A stretch of 64,000 nt of DNA from Zeugodacus cucurbitae (lineage: Eukaryota; Arthropoda; Insecta; Diptera; Tephritidae), in assembly GCF_028554725.1 (NCBI RefSeq), contig NC_071667.1, positions 74,508,001 to 74,572,000 on the forward strand. Direction: 5' to 3'. The position numbers and the translations under genes are program-made. Positions 11,720 to 24,766 of the stretch are shown here, piece after piece (the stretch's first letter is position 1; each line of letters opens with the position of its first letter). The notes below the pieces were generated by a model. The model worked only from the letters and a program-made list of their open reading frames with translations, was not told where the DNA came from and did not search any database.

Positions 11720-13849
11720 ATATATTCAGTCGAAATTTCGAAATTCAAATTTTTTCTGAAATAAAATTTTATCCGAGCGATCTTCTACATCCAATCTATA
11801 ACTCAAATTCTAACTTATACGAAAGATAGGCATGTCATTAAATCAGTATCCAGTATCCCAATATGCAATATTAGCGTTATCATTCCTCCGTTATCATCGT
11901 CTCTTTCTACTTTCCAATTCTAATTTTCATGCATATTTTAATCATATATTTATTATCTTGTTTGCTCGCTTCGCACGCGATTTGAATTTTAAATATGTGT
12001 ATGTCTGCTATCAAATATATTCGGGTTTTCAATTAAATGACTATAAATAGATTTATGAAGACACATTCGAATTTGCAATTGATATTAATACGATCGGATT
12101 TTGTTTGTTTGTAGACATTTGTTTTCATTAATATGGCAAAAACAACACTTAATAGAGCCACCGCTATCTGTTTGATAGAAATGCTATGGCTTTTAAGTCA
12201 TTTGAGATTCACTTTTATCGCTTAGTTTCTTTGAGTGTCTGTTAGTTAGTGATAAATTTGTTTACAAATGAGGTGATATTTCAACGAAGTTGTTTACTTT
12301 CGAAATCTAATAAAGATTAACGGACTTGATATAGAAATTGAATTGGACTGGTTTTCGGTTTTATTGAGACTTGTATTCGATTTATTCTTATTTACCTCTG
12401 ATTGCTGTTTTAAATTGTTAATCTCTCTGGACTTTAGAATAAATTATAGCGTTCGGTTATTCGAATTGGAATCTACAAAATGAGTTCCGCAAAATTTAGG
12501 TTAGTTACTGGACTGGACTGGAACACTTCATATTTAACTTGAATAAGGCGAGATATGATGAGATCAAGCTACTTTTTTAAATAAATCTAACTTTATACAG
12601 TATACCGGGGTTAAAAAAATCCCCTGAGCAAACGCTAATACGAAAAAATTCTTTCAAGATCTTATTTATTTTGTAGACCTGTGTTAATTTTGTAGATAAT
12701 GATGCAAGATCTGTTGATCTGGTTTATTTTCTGATTCTATACTTCATCTATTTATCCTCAGAGATGCGAAAGATCTCATAAAACCCATACATCCATTTCG
12801 ACACATTTAACTTCTGGAGTCACTAGTCTATAAGATTGATGTTGAGATATATGCAAAGTTGGTTCTAAAACATTCAGATCCAGAGAAGACACTAAATTCA
12901 AAACCCAAATAAAGAAAAATGCGGGACCATTTTCTGCCTTTATTTCACTTTGTTTTCATAACTAATGTTTGCCATTTCGTATTTCAATGTGTGTTTGTTG
13001 TTCTCTTTTCTTTGTGTTTCTTTGTTTTTATTTCTAATGTTCGTAATTTAAGATTTTTTATTGTTTCTTTCTTTATTTCTTGTTTCTTGTTGTTGTTTTT
13101 TTTCTTTTAATTTTTTTTTTGTTTTGTCCCGTCTTTATTTGCTGTCGACACCTCTCGTTGTTTGTATGAATTTAACATTTATTTGGTATTGTCCATTGTA
13201 GATCGTTTTGATTTTTAGAATTCTCCGAATCCATGAAGAAAACCACAAACAATCGTCCGTAATTGGTCCCACCACCACATTGTTATTTTTGTTTTGATTT
13301 CTACCAACGAATTTCTCGAATTTTGTTATGCCCTTTGCACGAGTCTCACATTTTGGTACACATAAGACAGAGTCGCTGCTATGTACAAGGGAAATATCAT
13401 ACTCCCCCCTCCCACTCTTTGCCCTTGTTTTTGGGCATTGACGACGTCACTAACGCTGCTGGCGTCGTTGTCATAGCCGTCCGCTGTCTGCTGTCTACTG
13501 TCTACTTTTCACCATCAACAATTTGTTATGCTTTTAGCTTATTTTTTTCTTTTTTTGTTTTTGTTATTTCCTCTTTTTGGCTTTATTGCTTGTTAGTTTT
13601 ATTATATGTAGTTCGTGTGCGAGTATAAATGGATATTGTCTACTTATTCTGTTCGTACATATGTTTGTTTGTGTTATCAATTTCGGTAATGCTCTGCTAT
13701 GTTGGCAGCGATCTCTGTTCTCTCTCGGTGGATCAACGCGTTGGCCGACCGACCGACTGTTTGCCATATATTTAAAAAGTTTTATTTTTAGGGAAAAAGT
13801 TGTATCAGTGGATGTTAAGATTATCTGGTCCTGTTGTATTGCTGCTCGG
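11720..13849. other. non-coding stretch, no gene seen
   Basis: AT-rich sequence becoming T-rich from about 12930 to 13130. Apparent Phe/Val-rich frames follow from the T runs. No splice, domain or RNA-gene signal was recognised. Confidence 0.45.
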
Positions 13850-14106
13850 CAGGGTGACCATATAAAAAAAAATATTTTTTTTCTGAAATTTTTTTTAATT
13901 TCAATTTGTATTTTTAATTAAATTTTTTTTTAATTTCAATTTGTATTCTTAATTAAATTTTTTTAATTTTTTTTAAATAAATTAAATTTAAAATTTTTTA
14001 TTTATTTAAAAATTTTTTTTTTTAATTTTTCTTATCAAATAATTTTTAAAATTTACTGAACACCTGAAACCCACAATTAATATTATCACCAAATCTGGCC
14101 ACCCTA
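13850..14106. mobile_element. hAT-like MITE with CAGGGTGRCCA ends
   Basis: The left end CAGGGTGACCATAT (from 13850) is inverted at the right end as AAATCTGGCCACCCTA (to 14106). The interior is A/T homopolymer with two direct copies of TTTAATTTCAATTTGTAT. CAGGGTGGCCA-type ends are common on non-autonomous hAT elements, hence the tentative class. I could not see a clean 8-bp target duplication, so the ends may have decayed. Confidence 0.5.
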
Positions 14107-14879
14107 CCTACATTTGGGTCTCCTCTCTACATCCATGTTAATTCGGGCAATCGTACGTTCGTCCGTTGGCGTCAATAATTTCTTATTTATTTCAATTACA
14201 TACAAACATTTGTACAATTTCGTATGTATGTATGTATGTCCGTTGCAATTTATTTTGCTTTTACGAGTATTATTGTTATTAGTGAGTTTTTATTGTGTTT
14301 TGTTATTAACTTGTTTTTGGTTTTTTGTTTGCGTGACGAACTCACCACGACTCTGAAGTGGCCACTGTACGTTGTGGCTACAACTGTGAACTGTGAGTAT
14401 AACAGTGAAGGCCGCGTTGTCGCTGGCTCCTTCAGCGTTATGTACAATTTGCTTTTTTTACGGCTATGTGGGATTTTTTCTGCTCTTTACATTCCTACAT
14501 AATCATTTAAGTGCTTGTTGGCGTTGGCTTGTTGGATGACTCTCGAACTGTGTGCTTGTTTGTCTGTATTTTTTTTCCTTGAGTACTCATACCTTCGTTG
14601 TAGTAATCCCAGAACAGCTGCGATGATTGATTCCTCAGTGAGCTGTCTGTTTGTTTCTTTTTTATTATTTTATTTTTATGTTTCTTCGTTGTTATTTTGC
14701 TATAGAAAGTGAGCTACTTTATTTTTGAATTAGAGTATATATATTTTTTTTATCTAATTCATCGCAGTTTAACCTTATTTTGTTTAAGTTTCAATATGTT
14801 TATTTTTCATTTCATTCTTTTGCAACCTTTGAGGTTAGTTTTCTTATTCAACGTCACTCTAGCCATGTATTTGTGTATT

Positions 14880-15380
14880 TTTTTATTGTTTGAAATATTT
14901 TTTAATATATTTAATTTTTTTGTAAATAAATTTTTTTTATTTTTATTTTTTTATTTAATTTTCATATTTTTTTATTCATATTTTTTACAAGTAATTTATT
15001 TTATTTTTTATTTTGATATATTATATTTTATTTTTATTTTAATTTTAATTTTTTTTTTTATTTATTTTTATTTTTTTTATATTTTTTTGTAAATTTATTT
15101 TTTTATTTATTTTTATTGATTTTTATTTTTTTTTATTTATTTTTTTTATATTTTTTTGTAAATTTTTTTATTATTTTTTTAATTATTATTTTTGATTAAA
15201 TTTTTTACGAGTAATTAATTTTATTTATATTTTTTTAATTTATCTTTGTTTTTTATTATTATTTATTTTTATTTTTTTAATTCATTTTTAATTTTTCATA
15301 TTTTTTGTTTTGTAAATTAATTAAATTTTTTTTTATTATTTTTTATTTAATTTTTCATTACATTTTTTACACAAAGTAAT
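14880..15380 (+). repeat. T-rich low-complexity tract
   Basis: About 500 bp made mostly of T runs broken by single A residues on the + strand, with very few G or C. No unit length is obvious. Apparent Phe-rich open frames here are artefacts. Confidence 0.8.
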
Positions 15381-16295
15381 CCCCTTGAAATACATTTTTT
15401 CCACTTTACTTTTATATAAACAAATTTAATTATTTCTAGCTTACGGTATGGCAACACAGTTTACAGCAGGAAATATTGTATTATATTACCGACTGCCTAG
15501 TCATCGTAAATAAAATGTAAAACTGCAAAAGCAAAAGAATATTAAGAATTGCTGTCATTCAACCTGAATTTTGCCAGCGCACGCAAAAACACTAAATAAA
15601 ATAAATCTGTAATCATTTAAACTTTTATTTGCTGCGTACATGAGCAAATAATCACATCTACATACATACATATGGACATACAAATGTCATTTTGTATTGC
15701 TCATGTGTATTTGATTAGCAATAACCTTGCGTTGTCGTCGTCGTTTATACGTTCTGTCATTTCAAAATTTCAAAGTTCGTTAACTTGAAGCGCAAAAATT
15801 TAAATAATGAAAAAGTAATAAAGTATTGTACACAACGCACATCCATACATATGTTTATATGCAATGTAGATATATACTATATTTTATGTATATCTATATC
15901 ATTAATATGCTGCATATGGCGTTTTGCTAATTTTTTAAATTTATAATATTATAACACGTTTGTGTTTTTATTAATGTTGATCTATCACCATATATTTGAA
16001 AGGGGAAATATTTAATTGTCCATAAAAATGGCGTGCCAGCATAAATCATATTAAACAACTGCAATAAAAAAATAAAATTTTATCACTTCTATATATTTTT
16101 AAGAAATATAATTTCTTATATTATTATGGTTTAGGTAGAGTTTTATTTATTTATTATTATTTTCAGTTTCTTAACTAAAAACAGTTGTCAAATTAAATGT
16201 TTAAATTTTTTATTATTTGAGACTAATGATTATTTATCTTACAAAACGCATTTTATTTCACAATTTACTCGCAAATCTATCTTAATTTGATAGTA

Positions 16296-16303
16296 TGACG
16301 TCA
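16296..16303. promoter_or_regulatory. full CRE palindrome TGACGTCA
   Basis: A perfect CREB/ATF-type octamer about 60 bp upstream of an initiator-like TTCAGTAG at 16357-16364. A TGTGGTGA motif lies between them at 16347. The position fits a promoter for the candidate small gene that follows. Confidence 0.4.
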
Positions 16304-16357
16304 TAGACTGTTCTGTATTACAAAAGTCTCTGATATGTATATTAAATGTGGTGATTT

Positions 16358-17162
16358 CAGTAGTTTTTTTCTGCAGTTTCTGCTCTACAGTCGAATATAT
16401 CTGGAACTATTTAGAAATCATGGTAAGTAAAAAACTAAGTAATCAATTAATGAGACCATAAATACACGTTGACGTATCTTCGAATGCTTCCTCGTCTTTC
16501 TGATAGAATTTGAGAAGCCCATAAATATGACTATTGGGGATTTATCAGCAAGGATAATTTTTTTGGATCGTTTAAAAGTGATTTAATAATTTTTGTTGGA
16601 TTTTATTTACCTTTTTCATAAGTTTCTTTTGCAACTTTGACTTCTAACAAGCCTGGAACACACCATTTTAATTTTAAATAATTTTTTTTTGTTTAATTCC
16701 TAAAAAATATACCAAAGGAAAAAACCGTAACTCGAATCAGTATAATACACAAAAATACTTTGAGTTAGAGAGACTTCCGAGTTACGGAAGGTAATTTGTA
16801 TGAAATTTGACTGACTTGATGAAAATTTACTTATATTGTTAATTCAAGAGTTCGAGTTATGGAAGTTCAACTGTATTTATAAACCAATATGTTGGTTGAA
16901 GATTAGATGGTATTTGGTCTAGATCGTACTATGTAGTCAGCTGTATTTTTTCGAAAACAATTTGGAATTTGAATAAATTTATTAAAAATATTTATAAATA
17001 TCAGATATTACTTTAATACTCTATCAATTATTTTCGATATTATTAATATTTATTTATGTTTCATTTTTCTGTTTTAAGGCATCAACATTTGGTGAAAAAC
17101 ATTTACAATATTTAAACACGGTATATGGGAACTATTTAAGTGACATCAATAGTCTCGATTGA
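16358..17162 (+). CDS. candidate spliced small ORF, 28 codons (tentative)
   Basis: A possible first exon (about 16358-16423) ends AATCATG at a perfect GTAAGT donor at 16424, so the start codon is the last codon of the exon. A good acceptor, TTTTTCTGTTTTAAG, ends at 17078. Joining the two gives a 28-residue frame beginning MASTFGEKHLQYLNTVYGNY and stopping at TGA 17160-17162. Upstream lie a CRE palindrome (16296) and an initiator-like TTCAGTAG, and the leader has no other ATG. The 655-bp intron holds part of a pogo-like MITE. I do not recognise the peptide, and no clear AATAAA follows; AATATA near 17270 is a weak stand-in. An ATG-ending first exon is common in real small genes, but so short a frame can arise by chance, and the exon may belong to a longer unrecognised transcript. 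Confidence 0.3.
16713..16873 (-). mobile_element. partial pogo/Tigger-like MITE
   Basis: The right end reads CGAGTTATGGAAGTTCAACTG followed by TA. Inside, GGTAATTTGTATGAAATTTG matches the reverse complement of the element at 19712-20096. The left terminal repeat is not clear, so this copy is truncated or diverged. It lies in the intron of the candidate small gene. Confidence 0.55.
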
Positions 17163-19585
17163 TTTACAGAACTTTAAGATGAGTAAAATGATTTGATCCC
17201 TCAGCGTTCGAAAATGTAGTATGCCATATTTACCCGATATTTTTTTTAATTTTACTAATATCGAGTTGTAATATAAACTTTCCAAATTTTTTTCTGCTCA
17301 GGCAATTCTTTTTAGACATTAATCACATACCTATTTACTTGAAAAGTTGAAAATAGTTAGTGTTAGTCTTACTATACTACTAACTACTTCATATATTAAA
17401 TTTCTCCCTTCGTTATCTAATCAGTTACAATCAATATCACCTGTTCAACACACTTCGAGGACCCTTAAAAGGCTTAAAAGTAGCATCAGCTACTATTTTT
17501 ATTTTCAACTAAATTAATAATATTCATAATAATACATGTAAATAATTACATGAACACTTCAGTATGACTGCCAAGCAAATAGACACATCGATTTGCAAAC
17601 AGGCAGGCAAACAGTTTGAGTTGTATAATTACTCAGCGATGATTTCAATCAATTCCATGACATTTTTTCAATATTATTATTGCAAAAAATTTCGTTTTCT
17701 ATACAAAACCTACAATAATGAATTGTCTACACGAGCAAGCAAAAGCTTTTGATAAAAATTGATTTTTTCTTTAGAAGAAAAAAATTAACAGCTGAAAGCT
17801 AACGAAAACGCCAAATCGAAGGCAACAAATAGCGAAAACGAAATATTTAAAATTAACAATGAAATGCTGCTACATACAAAATTAAACGCAATTGATGATT
17901 TCCAATACAAATGCACATACACAATTATATAAAAATGTGAGTGTGGCGACAATACCGTATTGTCTATATACAAACTCACCACAGCTTACTATCACAGCAC
18001 ACAGCACACATATAGGCGCGCGGCGTTGGTGTTGGTGTTGGTGTGCAATACGCGGAATAAATGATGATTGTAACTCGATGTTAAATTCGTCATACACACT
18101 TACTCTCTGACTCTCTCTCTGCAGCACGGCACGCTCTCCCACTGCCGTTTTTATTTAATTCTTTTACGCTCAATTGTAATTAACATACTTCTTGTTGGTT
18201 TCATTCGTTGGTGTCATGTCGTGCTGTTGGCAATATGAAATTGCTCTTTTTCTGGCTGCGAATGTGTGGGTAACATGCTTGTAAGTTCGTTAATTGTAAT
18301 TGCTTGGCCGTGCCGTGTCGTGCGAGTGCAATGCAATGAGTAATGAATTCCGCGAAATGCAGTGAGGCGTACTCCCTTAAAATTCGCTGCTTACAATACT
18401 AGCATGCTTGTGCCCTTAAAGCACCGTTGTGCAACAGCAGCCACGCACAGAAATAGTGAATTCATTTCATTTCATTTTTTATTTTATTTTATTTATTTAT
18501 CTATTATACTATGTACAATTCACCACACTCGGTTTCGTAAGCCCCTATGCATTTGAAGGGAGCATGTTCTGGCATTTCGTTACGCTCTCATGACTCTCGC
18601 ATTTTCATATGTCTGTATCCACGAAACCTTCAAGAGCCATTACACCGCACCAGTGCGCCGTCGGTCGCCAGTCAGCGTTGAAAACAAAATGGTAATAATC
18701 AACTTGTGTGTTGGACAGCTCAGCACAGCACTGCGCTGCGCTGCTCTGCGCTCTCCCATACAAGTTGCTGGCTCATTGCGAAATGTTATTTCACAACATT
18801 TTCACCTTTTTACTCCTATGCTCCCCTTTATTTTGAAGCTTTTGTTTATTTTGCTTTTATAATATTTTTTGCTTTTTTTTTATTTAGTTTAATTTGCTTC
18901 CTACTATTCGCCTGCCGTTTGTATGTATTTTATTTGCGTATGCTTGTGGGTTTTCGGTATTTTCGCCTCGCATATTTGCTTTGTGTGTTGCTTCTTCTTC
19001 TATCTATTCTTATTGAATTATGCAGCAAGTCGCTGTGGCTTTAGCTTATATGCTTGGCAGCCAAAGTGTAAAATACAATACACAATTGTTAATGTTAATT
19101 CCTTTGTGCAGCGTCATGTAAGTGAGCGCTAACATCACATTACACATGTAAGCGCACAGTGTGTAACAAAAGTGTTGGACACAATTGGAGATCTTAAATT
19201 ATGCTAATTATTTTTACAGTAAACAGAGTTGAACGAGTATCAGATTTTTTGGATTTTTTTAAATTATCACTTCAAAATTGTGACTACACTCTCATATTAT
19301 ATTCACCATAAAATTGTTTTTTGTAAAAAAATTTCATAAATCTATCACCAATAAAATAATATTTCATATTCTATAAAACATTAGTAGCCACTTTCCATAT
19401 TTACAATCTACGCCATTGTCATATAACAACACCACGTCATATAAAAATTTCAAATCTGCGAGAGAAACTGTCATTGTCAAGCTGAGAGCAGTGCTATGAG
19501 AGAAATATAAAATTTGTTTGTCATCTGAGGGTTTTAATGGCTTCATGAGTTACATACATAAACATATTTTTTGAATTTTGCTTAT
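17163..19585. other. non-coding stretch with a CG-richer block
   Basis: No gene recognised. About 18300-19130 is richer in GC than its surroundings. Two TCACCACA motifs lie at 17976 and 18520. A GTGTTGGTGTTGGTGTTGG run lies near 18025. Confidence 0.4.
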
Positions 19586-19686
19586 AAATATTTTGAAAAT
19601 ACTTAAAAAAGTGACCAAGAATTATCCCAATTTCGAATAAAAATATTTTGAAAATACTTTAAAAAGTGACCAAGAATTATCCCAAT
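19586..19686 (+). repeat. tandem duplication, 55-bp period
   Basis: AAATATTTTGAAAATACTT followed by AAAAAGTGACCAAGAATTAT is present at 19586 and again at 19641, nearly identical. It abuts the left end of the pogo-like MITE. Confidence 0.8.
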
Positions 19687-19711
19687 AGTTTCTGGCTTCC
19701 TAAACTTTATA

Positions 19712-20096
19712 CAGTGGAACTTCCATAACTCGAACTTCTATATTCTAAGATCTCCATAACTCGAACTTTTGAATCGGCAATAGCGTTTAGAAATCAAATT
19801 TCATACAAATTTCCTTCCATAACTTGAACTTATATAACTTGAAGTTCTCCATAAATCGAACTTTTCGACCAGGGCATAATACAAAATTTAAAATTTTACT
19901 ATCAAGGAACAATTTTAAAGGAGCCGTATTCGTATAGAGGTGAACAAGAAAAATGATATTACACTTATAGATTTCATAAATCTGTGTGGTAAATCTATAT
20001 TTTACACCTTTTTGAAAAATCCATGTTTTAATTAAAATTTCTATGACTCGAAGTTTTTTGTGGATTATGGTGATTCGAGTTAGAGAAGTTCCACTG
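19712..20096. mobile_element. pogo/Tigger-like MITE with TA target duplication
   Basis: A 385-bp element starts CAGTGGAACTTCCATAACTC. It ends with the inverse, carrying two mismatches over 23 bp (...GAGAAGTTCCACTG). TA flanks both ends (19710-19711 and 20097-20098). The interior repeats the phrase CCATAACTTGAACTT several times. CAG-starting ends with TA duplications are typical of pogo/Tigger elements. No transposase frame is present, so it is non-autonomous. Confidence 0.75.
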
Positions 20097-20099
20097 TAT

Positions 20100-22800
20100 A
20101 TCCTATACTAGCAGTATGCAGTTGGCTCACACCTGAGTAGTGTTTTTTTAACTTGCAATGGAGTCAGCATTTCAATCCATATGGATCACATTAATCGGTT
20201 ATTGTTCAGTGAGTTTAGATATTTGATTTGACCTCGTAGACTACTTTTTCTGAAGTGCAATAGTGTTGCACCATTTTCTTAGGTGGAGCAATACTTAAAT
20301 CTGCGCAAAAATATATATTTTTTATTCCTTTGTTTCGAGCTTCGTCTATACCTTACGTTTTATTTAATAAATTAAAATGTAATTAAAAGTAAAGACAACA
20401 AAAATATGTATCTGTATTGTCAGTTTGGTTCAAAATTTGTCCTTTGAGTCGTTTTTACCATTGTGTGTAGTAGACTATTGTAAAACAAAATTTGATAGCA
20501 AGCGGCGATAGAATTTTTAATGAGCTATCCGCATAGTCTCTTGCACGAATTCAATTGGATAAGAGAAGTGACCTATCGATTACATTTAATGACTGCCTAA
20601 AAGTTGAATAAAGTACAACATTGGACCTTCAGGTATCCTTAAGGTGAAATTAAATCAAAATACCCTAATGCCCGAATTTTTTTCAAGCCATACAATTTAT
20701 GGTCTAAATTTTAACGCTATACTCTACTGTAAAATATAACGCTACATACCCAAGTGCTACACTCTAGAGTTCGTATATGCCGTACGAGCGTTGAGCGAGT
20801 TATGCACTGTTGGCACTTGGCTGTAGCTAACTTTCCGTCTGACTGGCTGGCTGGCTGGTTGGCTGATTGACTCGCTCTTTGCTGTTGTTGGCGCATGTTG
20901 AAATTTACTCTTTTCATACGAGTATGTATGAGGGCAAATATATTTCTACTGCGTACATATCAATGTGTTCAAGGCATACAAAGTACCTAAAGATGTACGT
21001 TTTATGCGCAGTACTCTCTCTTTAAAAAAAAGCTGCAGTTTCTTATGCTTTCGATGACGCAGCGCATAACATTTGTAGAGATTTTAAGTTGATAAATGTG
21101 CTTAACAATTTGTTAAAATTTTTATAAAAATATATTATTTGAATTTCCAACACCAAAGTATTTACGCTAAGCAAGTTGAGATCATACGCTTTTTCGTGCT
21201 GTCATTAAGGCCGTCGCCGCCGCCATCTTGCTGTTTGCCATTGATAAAGCCATATTTTATGTACGTTGTGTCAATTAAGCTCTCTTTTTTTCAAAGTACG
21301 TACGTATACAGTTTGTAGTCTGTAGTCTTGGCTTGTCGTGCTGTCAGCGCCTTGTGCACTGTGTGTGATTACTTGATTACTCCCACTTGGTAATTGCTGG
21401 GAGATTTCCTAATCAACTACAAAGGGCCTTCTTCTTTTTACTACGTCTTTTTTTACGTAAATTGACTTGCCTTGGGGAGGTTTTATAACTACACATATAT
21501 TATATATTCACCACACCTAATTGGCACTAAACTCTCTCCCGAACATTGCTCTCTTTGCTTACTTACGTATAAATTAATGCTATTATCTTTTATTTTTTCT
21601 TATATGTATGTGTGTGTGTTTTCCACATAAAATTGCTGGTGGGTATGCATGTACTACTAACTCACCACAGCTGTTACTAGCATTTTAGCTTAGCGCTCAA
21701 CCCACTTAAGCAGAAAAACAAAAGCGCAGCCAACGTCATCGTTTCCTGTTATGCTCTTTGTTGTTAACTTCAAGTTTATTACTTTTTTCATGTGTGTGTG
21801 TGTGTTTGTGTGGTGAGTTGTCTCAATTTTAATGGTATCATGCACTACTACACAGGAGAGTTTTTATGTGTATTTTGTGTATGTGTGTGTGTTGGTTGCT
21901 GTTAATTCAGTTTGTTCGCACTTTGTGCTCAATGATGATTTCGTTTTTGTTGTTTTTTTTATTGTTAAAAATTTTGTATTTTTTAAATATATTTTTTTAA
22001 CTTAAATTTTACTGTCTTTTGGCTCAATAATATAATTATATTACTACTTAATATATGTATGTTTGTATGTAAATATATTTTGCGTTTCCTCTTTATTATC
22101 ATTCGTTTGCTTCCTGCTTTACAAGCACTTCTCTGCACTGCGTAGTGCTTTGGAAGACTGCGCTGCTGCCTTATTTGTTTTTTTTTATTTATTTTTTGAC
22201 AGCCGCAGCGTTAAGAATTAAGTCAGTTTTTAATAGCTATGCTTTGTTTGCACACGCTCTACGTACTTTGTTTGTTTTTATTTTTATTATTTTTTTTGTT
22301 GTATTTTGTATTTTAATACTCTTGCTTTAAGTGCTTGTTGACTGTTAAAACGACGTATTCGTCTATATGTATATACATACAATCTACCACGTCTACAATT
22401 CACCACAGTCATATAGTGAAATATACAGCTTAACATATACACACCAACATACATATCTACATAACATGACTACTTTGCTGTCATGTCTACATGAGCACCT
22501 TCTTTCATACAAATCCACCCATATGCTTTCATATATGCTCCTACATATCATACATACATATGTACACATGTATTTACATACTTACATACATATAAACAGT
22601 GTTAAGCTTGTGCTCTGTCTGTATGTGTATCTACGTCGCATAAACGTTTGCTTGCGAGTCCAAAAGTTATTTATCTTTACTTTATACTGTTTGAGTGCCC
22701 GTATGTTCAATTTTATTAATGCGATTTCCTTTTTCTTGGCGGCGCTTATGTGTACATATGTATGTATGTATGTAAATGAATATGTTATTCTCTTAATTAA
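20100..22800. other. non-coding stretch rich in TCACCACA motifs
   Basis: No gene recognised. Four TCACCACA/TGTGGTGA octamers lie at 21508, 21662, 21809 and 22400. CA/TG and ATGTATG microsatellites and a GGCTGGCTGGTTGGCTG run near 20840 are also present. Confidence 0.45.
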
Positions 22801-22879
22801 ATAGGTTTTGTAGTGACCCCATGTATTTTGAGAAGGAATACTCTATATGCTATTTACATACGTCATTCATAGTATATTT

Positions 22880-23350
22880 AACAGAGTGCGTGATTCCTAC
22901 TCGGTGGATCATGGTCTTAAATCCCTGTCGAAGAAATTTCTAATGTTTCCGAATAATCTAGAAAGTTTTTTTTTTGATAGCGACTGTCTTATATTCTGAG
23001 GAAATCAGTGATGTGTGTGATAATGATATGTTCTTTTGAAATCAGTTTAGATGATAGATTGCAGTCATACAGTATATATTTTTAATGTGAAATTTTTATA
23101 TCTATATATTTTTTATTTGATATATTTACATATATTCGAAGGGAGATCGGGAAAGACGTTTTTTCGAATCATGCTACATTACTATTATTTTAAATTTAAA
23201 TTTTGATTTGGTAATCTTGTTCTTTATACCATATGTATGACGAATATGTGGGTCAAATTGTGTATTATATTAATAAAATTAAATAAATAAATTGCGAGAG
23301 TATTAAATGTTCGGTCACAACCGAATTTAGCCCTTCCTTACTTGTTTTTT
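22880..23350 (+). repeat. possible retroelement 3' end relic
   Basis: The block ends GTTCGGTCACAACCGAATTT then AGCCCTTCCTTACTTG and a T run. I recall the phrase 'CCGAACTTAGCCCTTCCTTACTTG' as a common end of interspersed repeats in fly genomes. That is memory only. The 5' boundary is a guess. Confidence 0.35.
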
Positions 23351-23899
23351 TATTAAAATTGTATTGCAGTAATCAACTAAGTAACATAACCCTACTGCTA
23401 AGGCAGATTAGGTCAGCTGACAAGGATTAAAGGCTTTGAAGACCTCCCTTTTTCCTAGCCTTTAGTTCATTAATATATTGGGTTATTCTACCCTGTTACC
23501 TATTTTCAGAGTTGTAAGCTGGAGTTTCTAATCTAATGAGCTCATTATGCGTACATTTCCATATCTGTCCCCTTAATTGAAGGTTTTAACCAGAGCTCCT
23601 AAAAAATGGTAGTATTCTACTTGACTACCTAGATACTGGGTTAGTTTTTGTAGATCCGATGATCTGTCAAGAGATCAGCTGTTCAGTTTAGCCATGGAAA
23701 ATTAAATAAGCAAAAATTTTATACGAAAAGTTTATGAAAAGTAGAAATGGTTCTAATATCTAAAATTTTGATAATACGCACAATTTCGAGATCTTTAGAA
23801 AAATTTGTATTTTAAAATTTGTTTAAGGTTTTGGACGTTTTAAATGCTTGTATTTATTTTGTCATATAACCTCATATTTTCACCTGATCTAACTCCGAT

Positions 23900-24625
23900 G
23901 TTCACTATTCGAATAGTCGTTCTACTGCGGTTATTCGAATAGTTACACTGTCACTATTCGAATAAATGAAAATTGTTTGCAGTCTAAAAGCCTTTGATTT
24001 TCCAGATATATGTCCGTATTTTCCAGATATATACAATGTGCGGTATAAATCGGTTGAGAAGTGTTCGGGCAAAAGGGCACGAGCAAAACCGACCGCTGAC
24101 CGATCCAAAAAAACCGGTTCTTCTCAGGAAACCGACTACCAACTCGTCGAAGTTTTGCCCCAAAATGCCCCAAACCCCACCCACCGACCGCCCACACTGC
24201 CACGAGTGTGTCCCAAAAAAAACCGGTTCCAAAAAGTAACCGGTTACTGCAGTACTAGGCATATGCCGCAAAAAACCGAAAAAATTCGGCAGCAAGTGGT
24301 TAGGGGTATAGAATAGCGAACTCAAGAAACATACCACACAGTGTTGTATCAGTCATATTTTAATTTTGCATGTGAAACAACAACAGTTTTGGTATGACAG
24401 TCATAAAAAAATAGCGAGTTTTTTGTTAGTTTTAATGTTTCACTTTTTCAATAAAAATAAGAAAATTAATGAACTTGCACTATTCGAATAGTCGACAACG
24501 AACGGTTAACCGAATAGTCGAAAATGAGCGGTTAATCGAATAGTCGATGACTGACGACTATCCGAATAGTGCAAACCGAATATTATTATTCGAATAATGC
24601 CCTATTCGGTTAATTCGGTTAGGCG
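23900..24625. mobile_element. palindrome-rich repeat element with CTATTCGAATAG clusters
   Basis: Two clusters of the palindrome ACTATTCGAATAGT and its partial forms (CGAATAGTCGA, CGGTTAACCGAATAG, TATTATTCGAATAATGCC) lie at 23904-23965 and 24478-24625. They flank about 510 bp that is more GC-rich and contains three AACCGGTT palindromes and two TTTTCCAGATATAT copies. Open frames cross the interior on both strands without a recognisable domain. The layout suggests a non-autonomous DNA transposon with sub-terminal repeats. The superfamily is undetermined. Confidence 0.55.
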
Positions 24626-24766
24626 ATTAGTTGAATACCAAGAGATCTAGTTTAGAGCATCTTCAAAGATGTATCAATTTTTGGAATTTTTTTCTGATAA
24701 AAGATGTAGATACTTGGAGAAATATAGAATTATTGTTAATTCTGAACATTTATTGCATTAAATTAT

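Noticed and set aside
14709..15092. 127-codon Phe/Ile-rich frame resembling a membrane protein
   Set aside because: It lies largely in T-rich low-complexity sequence where TTT and ATT codons arise automatically.
23966..24337. Open frames of 116-117 codons on both strands inside the palindrome element
   Set aside because: They overlap each other in opposite directions and carry no transposase motif. They reflect the GC-richer core with few stops.
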